Positions 57,250 to 64,000 of a stretch of 64,000 nucleotides of DNA are shown one piece after another. Numbering within the stretch: position 1 is the stretch's first letter; every line of letters begins with the position of its first letter. Source of the DNA: Endomicrobium sp. (lineage in GTDB: Bacteria; Elusimicrobiota; Endomicrobiia; Endomicrobiales; Endomicrobiaceae); the NCBI GenBank assembly GCA_031260705.1, contig JAISLA010000017.1, positions 1 to 64,000 of the forward strand. Direction: 5' to 3'. The notes under the pieces were generated by a model. The model searched no databases, was not told the DNA's origin, and worked only from the letters and a program-made list of their open reading frames with translations. Made by a program: the position numbers and the translations under genes.

Positions 57250-57960
57250 TCATATTCTTTCAATTTCAAAAGTTCTATCAGTAACTATCGGACTGTGACT
57301 TGAACCTTCCACAAACTGCTTTACATATTCGTTTTTAGTATCTCTCGTCTCTTCCGGCGTACCGCTAAAAATAATTTTACCTTCATAGAGCATCATTATT
57401 CTATCTGCAATTTTATATGCCGATTTCATATCATGCGTTACGGCAATCGAAGTAATCTGCAGATATTCTTTCAAATTTATTATCAAATCGCTTTTATATC
57501 AGACATTATCGGATCCAGTCCTGTAGTAGGGATCATCATATAAAATATAGTGCGGCTAATATGCAACAGCTCTTGCAAGTCCGACTCTTTTCTTCATTCC
57601 ACATGAAAGTTCAGATGGTTTTAAATGTTCAATATTTTTCAACTCCACCATTGTAAGACACTGTGCAACTCTCTGTTTTATTTCGCTTTCGCTAAGCGAA
57701 GTAAGAGTCTTTAAACCGAATGCAACAGTCTCAAAAATAGTAAGCGAATCAAAAAGAGCGGATTCCTGAAATACATAACCTACCGATTGATATTCAAGTC
57801 TTAACTGACCAAACGGCATTGCGGCAATGATATTTTTTTCGGACAGTCCGGCAACGTCTAAGCAGCTAAACCTTATTTCCCATCAGGTCTTCTTTTATTT
57901 GATTCAAGGAGTGTGAAAAACAATGTCTTGCCAAAGCCGTCTTTGTCGCTAAAATGCGAT
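57250..57960 (-). pseudogene. mlaF: MlaF-like phospholipid ABC transporter ATPase, decayed
   Basis: Fragment 57819-57556 holds the Q-loop and signature half: QSVGYVFQESALFDSLTIFE, then a degenerate LSCGMKKRVGLARAVAY (normally LSGGM). Fragment 57486-57250 holds the switch region: SIAVTHDMKSAYKIADRIMM and EGKIIFSGTPEE. Further upstream, in other frames, KDGFGKTLFF looks like the eroded Walker A loop, and LDVAGLSEKNIIAAMPFG runs into the first fragment. The Walker B segment between the fragments is damaged. No mlaE relic was found in the 130 bases up to prmC. Confidence 0.7.
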
Positions 57961-58039
57961 TATAATAATATTGTGAAAAAATGAAAACTGTTAAAGTCCA
58001 ACAGACTAAATTCCACCTTTTCTAGATATTTTATTGATA

Positions 58040-58906
58040 TTAATTCCCCATCAGGAAATTAGATTCCGCTTTTAATATTCTCGGCGATCCTGCGTAATCT
58101 TTGATTATTTCAATATTTTTATAACCGCCAGTTGAAAATACTTGTTTTATTTCACCCGCTTTATATGCATTTAATTCAATCAAAATAAATCCGTTGTCCT
58201 TCAAATATCTGCCGGCTTTACCCGCTATTTTCTTATAAAAAAACAAGCCGCTGTCATCAGCAGTTAAAGCAATCTCAGGCTCGTACTTAAGTTCGGATTC
58301 TAAAGCATCATACTCTTCATACGAAACATAAGGCGGATTTGAGACAATAATATCAAAACTTTTACCACTTATTCCGCCGAAAACATCGCTTTTAACAAAA
58401 TTTATATCAAGAGCATTATTGATCCGTGCATTTTCTTTTGCAATCTCAAGAGCGCTACCGCTTACATCCGAAGCCATAATATCTTTAAATTTACCGAGTT
58501 TTGCCAAACTGACAGCTATACAGCCAGAACCCGTGCATAAATCCAATGCCGAATTCTTATTTTCTTTTTTTGCAAGCTTTAATGCAGTTTCGACTAAAAT
58601 TTCAGTTTCAGGCCTCGGTATTAAAACATTTTTATTCACCTTAAATTCAAAATCCATAAACCCGGCAAGCCCCGTTATATAAGCCGCCGGTTCTCTTTTA
58701 GAACGTCTTAAAATATATTTTTCATATTGCAATACTTGTATATCTGTAAGTTTTTGCCTTCTTATAAGAGGAAGTTTTGAACGTTTAGTCTGTAAAACAA
58801 AACTTAAAAGAACTTCAGCGTCAGATTCAGGCTCAGAAAGCCCTTTTGATTTCAAAAACGTTCCGGCTCTTTTCAGCAAAGAATAAACATTTCCGACGAC
58901 AAACAT
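58040..58906 (-). CDS. prmC: Release factor glutamine methyltransferase
   Basis: 288 residues. PrmC methylates the Gln of the GGQ motif in RF1 and RF2. The N-terminal helical domain is followed by IPRPETEILVETAL, the SAM loop ALDLCTGSGCIAVSLAK and the catalytic VSNPPYVSYEEYD. It starts immediately after the prfA stop (TAAATG), so enzyme and substrate are co-translated, the usual arrangement. Confidence 0.96.
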   Translation of the reverse strand: MFVVGNVYSLLKRAGTFLKSKGLSEPESDAEVLLSFVLQTKRSKLPLIRRQKLTDIQVLQYEKYILRRSKREPAAYITGLAGFMDFEFKVNKNVLIPRPETEILVETALKLAKKENKNSALDLCTGSGCIAVSLAKLGKFKDIMASDVSGSALEIAKENARINNALDINFVKSDVFGGISGKSFDIIVSNPPYVSYEEYDALESELKYEPEIALTADDSGLFFYKKIAGKAGRYLKDNGFILIELNAYKAGEIKQVFSTGGYKNIEIIKDYAGSPRILKAESNFLMGN

Positions 58907-59977
58907 TTAAATATTATTTCCCTTAAGTTTAGACTCTATATCGGCTTTAATGAGTTTATTGACAAGCTCTGATAAATTCCCATCCATAACCTCAGTGATA
59001 TTATATACGCTGTATCCTATTCTATGATCCGTAATTCTATTCTGCGGAAAATTATATGTTCTTATCTTTTCTGACCTATCGCCGGAACCAATCTGTTGCT
59101 TTCTCTCACTTGAAAGCCGCCTTTCATGTTCTAAGATTCTTTGTTCATAAATTTTCGCTCTCAAAACTTTAAACGCTTTCGCCCTGTTCTTTACCTGACT
59201 TCTCTCATCCTGACATGCAACGACAAGCCCTGTAGGTAAATGCGTGATTCTTATTGCTGAATCTGTTTTATTTATATGTTGCCCGCCTGCCCCGGAGGCT
59301 CTGTAAGTATCAACCCTCAAATCCTCCATTTTTATTTCAACATCTACTTCTTCCGCTTCGGGAAGAACAGCCACAGTCACCGCCGACGTATGAACTCTTC
59401 CAGACGCTTCAGTTTCAGGAACTCGCTGGACCCTGTGAGCGCCTCTTTCAAATTTAAAGCAGCGCCATACCTTGCCGCCGTTTATTTCAAATACAACTTC
59501 TTTATAACCGCCAAGTCCCGTAGGATTTGAACCTAAAACTTCGTATTTCCATCCGTTTCTCTCAGCAAACCTTGTATACATTCTGTACAAATCGCCTACA
59601 AATAAAGCAGCTTCACTGCCGCCGGTTCCCGCGCGGATTTCTACAATAATATTTTTATCTTCATCCAGATCAGTCGGTATAAGCAAAACTTTTATTTCAT
59701 TTTCCATCTGATTCCGTTTCTCAATAAGATCGTTATATTCGGCAAAAGCTATCTCTTTCATTTCAGCATCTTTTGACTTTTGTAATTCTTCGGCATCTTT
59801 TATTTCATTTAAGAGCTTTGAATACTGGATATACTTTTCGACAAGAGGACGAAGATAAAAGTGCTGTTTTGTAAGTTTTCTATATTCTTCCTGATTTGAA
59901 ATAATAGACGAATCGCTGAGTTTACTCTCAACTTCTTCAAACATATTATTTAACGATTTCAATTTTTCTAAAAACAT
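58907..59977 (-). CDS. prfA: Peptide chain release factor 1
   Basis: 356 residues from the ATG at 59977; an upstream ATG at 59992 is possible, but GGTGAT lies at good spacing before the second ATG and MFLEKLKSL is the natural N-terminus. RF1 ends translation at UAA and UAG. The GGQ peptidyl-release motif is in ASGAGGQHINKTDSA. The stop-codon reader region is present as VPETEASGRVHTSAVTVAV. It is followed directly by prmC and preceded by the rpmE terminator. A working RF1 argues against general UAG reassignment. Confidence 0.96.
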   Translation of the reverse strand: MFLEKLKSLNNMFEEVESKLSDSSIISNQEEYRKLTKQHFYLRPLVEKYIQYSKLLNEIKDAEELQKSKDAEMKEIAFAEYNDLIEKRNQMENEIKVLLIPTDLDEDKNIIVEIRAGTGGSEAALFVGDLYRMYTRFAERNGWKYEVLGSNPTGLGGYKEVVFEINGGKVWRCFKFERGAHRVQRVPETEASGRVHTSAVTVAVLPEAEEVDVEIKMEDLRVDTYRASGAGGQHINKTDSAIRITHLPTGLVVACQDERSQVKNRAKAFKVLRAKIYEQRILEHERRLSSERKQQIGSGDRSEKIRTYNFPQNRITDHRIGYSVYNITEVMDGNLSELVNKLIKADIESKLKGNNI

Positions 59978-60000
59978 AATTTTATCACCCATAAAAAATA

Positions 60001-60037
60001 TGACAGAACCTTTAAATACGCATAAAAGGTTCTGTCA
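60001..60037 (-). terminator. Rho-independent terminator after rpmE, abutting prfA
   Basis: TGACAGAACCTTT (60001-60013) and AAAGGTTCTGTCA (60025-60037) form a perfect 13-bp stem with an 11-base loop. On the minus strand it is followed by TATTTTTTATG, whose T-run runs into the possible upstream prfA start at 59992. It should end the rpmE message, so prfA needs read-through or its own promoter. Confidence 0.85.
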
Positions 60038-60055
60038 CAATATTATCTTTGAAAA

Positions 60056-60391
60056 CTATTTACCCTTAGTTTCTTTTTTTTTCTTTGGGGCCGTTTTTGC
60101 ATTTTTAGGCGAAGTAGTGAGTATTTTTCCCGAAGTTTTTCTCGATGCTGAAAACTTCTTTTCGGTTTTCTTTTTTACTATGGTTTTTCCCCCAGTTTTC
60201 GCAAAACGTTTCTGAAATTTTTCAACTCTACCCGCCGTATCTATAAGCTTCTGCTTGCCGGTAAAAAACGGATGGCAGTTTGAACATATTTCTAGCTTTA
60301 TTAAAGGCTTTGTCGAGCGTGTTTTAAAAGTATAACCGCACGCACATGAAACCGTGCTTTCTTCATATTTAGGATGTATTGCTTCTCTCAT
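60056..60391 (-). CDS. rpmE: 50S ribosomal protein L31 with basic C-terminal extension
   Basis: 111 residues; L31 is normally about 70. The zinc-ribbon form is clear from CACG and [13 protein letters not shown], with VEKFQKRF closing the core near residue 64. The last 45 residues are Lys-, Thr- and Ser-rich ([13 protein letters not shown] and onward), low-complexity and probably disordered. L31 bridges the subunits at the central protuberance. Located between murD and prfA, with a strong terminator after it. Confidence 0.94.
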   Translation of the reverse strand: MREAIHPKYEESTVSCACGYTFKTRSTKPLIKLEICSNCHPFFTGKQKLIDTAGRVEKFQKRFAKTGGKTIVKKKTEKKFSASRKTSGKILTTSPKNAKTAPKKKKETKGK

Positions 60392-60635
60392 TTCCTGACT
60401 TCTCCTTTTACCCTGCCGCTACATACTTATTTATACTATCGTATAATTATGCAAAATTTTTACTTTTCAGTCAAACAACAAGACTACTATGGATTATGAC
60501 TCTATTGCAAAAACAGCTATAAAAAAAGAAAGTAAAAAATGACGCAAGAAATTGAAACTACCGTCTAAAAAAATAGAAAATATAAGAAAAGAAAGCGGCA
60601 GGTCACTGCGGAAACGGCGGAAGATGGTCTATATC

Positions 60636-61961
60636 TCAGTCTAGGACACCGTTCCCTAAACTTAAAACCATTTTTTTAAACGCTTTACCCCTTTCTTCAA
60701 AGTTTTCAAACTGATCGAAAGAAGCACAAGCGGGAGAAAGCAGAGCTATATCACCTCTGACAGCAGTTCTAAATATATGTTTTACGGCATTTTCCATATT
60801 GCCGCAATCAATAAAAGATGCCCCGTTTAAATCTTTTTTGATTTTATCAGAAGCTTCGCCTATAAGAAAAATTGATTTAACCCTCTGTTTTACAAGTTCT
60901 TTTAAGGGAGTATAAGGAACACCTTTATCGCGTCCGCCCATGATAATCAAAATATTTTTATCAAAAGATTCAAGGGCAACTCTAGCGGAATCAATATTTG
61001 TCGATTTTGAATCGTTGTAATAATCAACGCCGTTTAAAGTTTTCACAAACTCTATTCTGTGTTCTACGCCTTTATAATTTGAAACAATTTTCTCTATAAC
61101 CGCAGGTTTTACTCCCGCCGCATAAGATGCCGCTGCAGCCGCCAAAATATTTTCTATATTGTGCGTACCGACAATATTAATTTTAGGTTTTATTACGGAA
61201 TGTTTTTCTTTAACGTTTATAACTATGCTTCCGCTGTCATAAAATACTCCTTTTTTCAAAGGGTTTTTACTGAAAAAGATTACTGCCGCTTTAGTCTTTT
61301 CAGATATTTTTCGGCAAACTTTATCGTCATAATTTATCACCGTAAAATCCCCATCCCTTTGGTTTATGAATATATTTTCTTTCGCCTTTAGGTATGCTTC
61401 CATTGTTTTGTGATATTCGAGATGGTCCGGAGTAATATTTAACAATACCGATATATCAGGTCTGAAATCAGGAGTATCTCCAAGCTGATAGCTTGAAAGT
61501 TCCATCGTAATAAATGTAGTTTCTGAAGTTTTCAAAGCTCTATCTGCCAAAGGAAAACCTATATTTCCCGACACTATTGAATCTTTATACGCCGCTTTTA
61601 TTATTTTTGAAATTAAATTAGTCACAGTAGTTTTGCCATTGGTGCCGGTAACAGCTATAATTTTTTTATATTTAGAATTCTCAAGAGAAAAAGCGAGTTC
61701 GCTCATAATTTTAATCTTTTGTTTCCGAGCTTTTTTTAAAATCGGGATATCAGAATGAACTCCGGGACTTTTTATAATAACATCCGAATTCAGAATTTTA
61801 TCTGAATGCCCGCCAAATTCTCTTATGATTTTTTTATTCAGATTTTTTATTTTTCTTTCTTTGCTGTCGCTTGCAAAAACATTATATCCCAATTTTACGG
61901 CAAGATTTGCGGATGCAATACCGCTTTTGCCGAGACCCAAAATCCCTATATTTTTTTTCAT
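60636..61961 (-). CDS. murD: UDP-N-acetylmuramoylalanine--D-glutamate ligase
   Basis: 441 residues. It adds D-Glu to UDP-MurNAc-L-Ala. The ATP loop AVTGTNGKTTVTNL is near 103-116, the substrate-binding VLNITPDHLEYHKTMEAY follows, and the C-terminal domain has EHRIEFVKTLNGVDYYNDSKSTN and LSPACASFDQFENFEERG. It starts 7 bases after mraY. ftsW and murG, which often follow murD, are missing; 244 bases later comes rpmE. Confidence 0.96.
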   Translation of the reverse strand: MKKNIGILGLGKSGIASANLAVKLGYNVFASDSKERKIKNLNKKIIREFGGHSDKILNSDVIIKSPGVHSDIPILKKARKQKIKIMSELAFSLENSKYKKIIAVTGTNGKTTVTNLISKIIKAAYKDSIVSGNIGFPLADRALKTSETTFITMELSSYQLGDTPDFRPDISVLLNITPDHLEYHKTMEAYLKAKENIFINQRDGDFTVINYDDKVCRKISEKTKAAVIFFSKNPLKKGVFYDSGSIVINVKEKHSVIKPKINIVGTHNIENILAAAAASYAAGVKPAVIEKIVSNYKGVEHRIEFVKTLNGVDYYNDSKSTNIDSARVALESFDKNILIIMGGRDKGVPYTPLKELVKQRVKSIFLIGEASDKIKKDLNGASFIDCGNMENAVKHIFRTAVRGDIALLSPACASFDQFENFEERGKAFKKMVLSLGNGVLD

Positions 61962-61968
61962 CTACTTT

Positions 61969-63054
61969 TCACCTCAATTTAAGTGATGCAAAAGAAAGTA
62001 TTGCCAAAATTACGCCCGCTATCCAAAATCTTACCGTAACTTTCGTTTCGCACAGTCCAAGCATTTCATAATGATGATGAAGCGGAGACATTTTAAATAC
62101 TTTTTTACCCGTTCTTTTGTAATAAAACACCTGTATAAGAACTGAAAGCGCTTCAATAACAAAAACACCACCTAAAAGAACCAAAACAAGTTCCTGCTTT
62201 ACAAACAGAGACACCATACCCAGCACTCCGCCTAGAAACAAACTGCCGGTATCACCCATAAAAATTTCCGCTGGATACGAGTTATACCACAAAAAACCAA
62301 GACCCGATCCCATCACTGCAAACAGAAAAATTGATATTTCTCCAGCGCCGGAAACGTTAATAATCTTTAAATAATTTGCTACATGGAAATGTCCGGCAAA
62401 ATACGCAAACAAAGCAAGGCTAAAAGCTACAATAGTTATATTGCCCACGGCAAGACCGTCAAGACCATCCGTTAAATTTACGGCATTTGAACTGCCTACA
62501 ATTACAATAATCACAAATAAGGTGTACAAAAAAGAAAAATTTATAAAAAAACTTTTAAGAAAAGGAACGTTTACCAACGTTGCAAATTCCGGATTTGACG
62601 GAAAAAAATTTAAATATGCGGCGAGAGCGGCGGCAAAAACCGTCTGACCAAAAATCTTACTTTTTACCGAGAGTCCGTTTGAATTTCTTTTCTTAAGTTT
62701 CAAATAATCGTCGCAAAATCCCAAAAACCCAAGCCATAAAGTTCCTGTTAAAAGCCAGAGAATAAACCTGTTATCGAGTCTCGCCCATAAAAACGTCGAT
62801 GTAACTACCGACAGCAGTATAAGCAAGCCGCCCATAGTCGGAGTGCCGTTTTTGCTTAAATGCGTCGCGGGACCATCTGTTCTCACTATTTGTTTTATTC
62901 TAAAATTTTCTAGCTTCTTTATAATGCAAGGTCCGGCAATAAAACAAATCAAAAGACTTGTTAAAATGGCGCCGCCGGCGCGGAAAGTTATGTATTGAAA
63001 AATATTAAACGGTGTAAATATACTACTTAAACGGTAAAAGATATGATACAGCAC
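61969..63054 (-). CDS. mraY: Phospho-N-acetylmuramoyl-pentapeptide transferase
   Basis: 361 residues with about 10 membrane spans. It transfers phospho-MurNAc-pentapeptide to undecaprenyl phosphate to form lipid I. GTPTMGGLLILL, the magnesium site CDDYLKLKKRNSNGLS, NAVNLTDGLDGLAVG, FMGDTGSLFLGG and the C-terminal PLHHHYEMLG cluster are intact. It overlaps the murF stop by one base and precedes murD by 7 bases, in standard cell-wall cluster order. Confidence 0.97.
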   Translation of the reverse strand: MLYHIFYRLSSIFTPFNIFQYITFRAGGAILTSLLICFIAGPCIIKKLENFRIKQIVRTDGPATHLSKNGTPTMGGLLILLSVVTSTFLWARLDNRFILWLLTGTLWLGFLGFCDDYLKLKKRNSNGLSVKSKIFGQTVFAAALAAYLNFFPSNPEFATLVNVPFLKSFFINFSFLYTLFVIIVIVGSSNAVNLTDGLDGLAVGNITIVAFSLALFAYFAGHFHVANYLKIINVSGAGEISIFLFAVMGSGLGFLWYNSYPAEIFMGDTGSLFLGGVLGMVSLFVKQELVLVLLGGVFVIEALSVLIQVFYYKRTGKKVFKMSPLHHHYEMLGLCETKVTVRFWIAGVILAILSFASLKLR

Positions 63055-64000
63055 TATTTATTTCTCTGCTCTAAAATACTATAAAACTCTGCGTAAATCT
63101 CTTCAAGTTTCATACCCCTTGACGCCTTAAATAAAAATACGCAATCGCCGCCGGCAGGAATCTGCCTAAGCTGAGCTAAAAGAGCATCAGAGTTCTTTGA
63201 ATGAAAAACATTTTCATTATTTAAAGCTTCTTTTGTATAAAAACTCATTTCGCCAAAAAGATGAACAGAATTTATATTCTGGGCATTGATAAACTTCCCA
63301 AGTTCAAAATGATAATCGGCTGATTTATCACCGAGTTCAAGCATATCGCCCAGCACAAGATTAATCTTTTTTCCGCCGTAAGACTGAAGTACTGCCTGTA
63401 TTGCTTTTCTCACCGAAGACGGATTTGCATTATAAGCGTCATTTATTAAAACGACATCCGTTCTAGTTTTGAGAGTTTCCATCCTCATTTTGGGCGGCAT
63501 AAAACTTTCTATGCCACATTTTATTTCGTCAAGAGAAAATCCGAATCCGATTGCACAGGCGGCTGCGACTAAAGCGTTTGACACATTAAACCTACCCTTT
63601 GCAGGCATTGTAATTTTCACCGAGGTTTTCTTATAAAAAATCTCAAAATCTATTTTATCGGAATATAACTTTATATTTTTTGCACAGACGTCCGCCGCAT
63701 CATCCAAAGCAAACGCAATAATTTTACGGCTGACATATCGAGGCGCCGTTCTTAAAAACTCATCGTCATTATTTATAACGATAAATCCAGTTTCTTTTAC
63801 ATTGTCAAACAAAACTTTTTTTTCTTCAAATACACCTTCCGGAGAAATAAAAGTTTCTAAATGCGAAAACCCTACATTTGTAATGATACCGGCATCCGGC
63901 TTTAAAATGTCAGACAATATTTTAATTTCACCGCGCAAAGATGTCCCCATTTCAAAAACAGCATACTCAATATCCGAAGTTAAATTAAATATTGAAAGAG
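63054..64000 (-). CDS. murF: UDP-N-acetylmuramoyl-tripeptide--D-alanyl-D-alanine ligase (partial, N-terminus outside window)
   Basis: The frame stays open to the right edge, so the N-terminal ATP-loop part lies beyond the window. The visible 315 or so residues contain EYAVFEMGTSLRGEI (family VxEMG...GEI), the INDAYNANPSSVRKAI segment binding substrate and nucleotide, and LGDMLELGDKSADYH near the C-terminus. MurF adds D-Ala-D-Ala to the muramyl tripeptide. An internal ATG at 63950 is not the real start. It is followed by mraY with a 1-base overlap. Confidence 0.93.
   Translation of the reverse strand, partial: LSIFNLTSDIEYAVFEMGTSLRGEIKILSDILKPDAGIITNVGFSHLETFISPEGVFEEKKVLFDNVKETGFIVINNDDEFLRTAPRYVSRKIIAFALDDAADVCAKNIKLYSDKIDFEIFYKKTSVKITMPAKGRFNVSNALVAAACAIGFGFSLDEIKCGIESFMPPKMRMETLKTRTDVVLINDAYNANPSSVRKAIQAVLQSYGGKKINLVLGDMLELGDKSADYHFELGKFINAQNINSVHLFGEMSFYTKEALNNENVFHSKNSDALLAQLRQIPAGGDCVFLFKASRGMKLEEIYAEFYSILEQRNK

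Overview
The window reads as a piece of an AT-rich chromosome of a Gram-negative bacterium undergoing genome reduction. Intact housekeeping and cofactor genes sit beside genes broken by single-base frameshifts, stops and deletions. Outer-membrane traits (a gmhA-type isomerase and a decayed Mla phospholipid transporter), the operon layout and the mix of working biosynthesis with fresh pseudogenes suggest an Endomicrobium-like member of the Elusimicrobiota, such as a symbiont of termite-gut flagellates. That assignment is inference; no 16S gene is present.

Layout. 1-8.2 kb: the leader end of a CRISPR array and an apparently complete type I-C cas operon (cas3-cas5-cas8c-cas7-cas4-cas1-cas2, minus strand). 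8.2-10.3 kb: three decayed CRISPR repeats upstream of cas3, a candidate structured RNA with its own promoter, and a broken M20 amidohydrolase. 10.4-25.6 kb: nnrD, acpS, glmS, pdxJ, glmM, a YbbR-like stub, cdaA, folP, folE, ftsH, an hpt relic, tilS and an mprF-like gene, all on the minus strand. 26-32 kb: an ABC ATPase, a MATE exporter, tRNA-Leu, decayed exported-protein genes, an HD-domain protein, and alkD with a coupled 59-residue membrane protein. 32.4-39 kb: uvrA, nadB, panC, panB, folK. 39-45.8 kb: a type I restriction-modification locus (hsdR, hsdS, hsdM) whose hsdM and hsdS genes are separated by a DUF3800 fragment, three small unknown genes and a divergent candidate small RNA. 46-52.7 kb, plus strand: tRNA-Met, aroB-aroQ, pepQ-efp-accB-accC-gmhA; cspA lies on the minus strand. 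52.8-54.5 kb: a type II restriction-modification pair in which both genes are frameshifted. 54.6-64 kb: radA, Mla pseudogenes, prmC, prfA, rpmE, murD, mraY and a partial murF.

Taken together, the cell keeps folate (folE, folP, folK), pantothenate (panB, panC), NAD (nadB), pyridoxine (pdxJ), shikimate, fatty-acid and peptidoglycan synthesis, and a c-di-AMP module (cdaA beside glmM). CRISPR-Cas and type I restriction look intact, while the type II system, a C5-methylase-like fragment, Mla transport and hpt have decayed. The least explained items are two compact transcription units with promoter, paired ends and T-run but no protein (about 8719-8912 minus; 42852-42945 plus), and the small-gene cassette inside the hsd locus.
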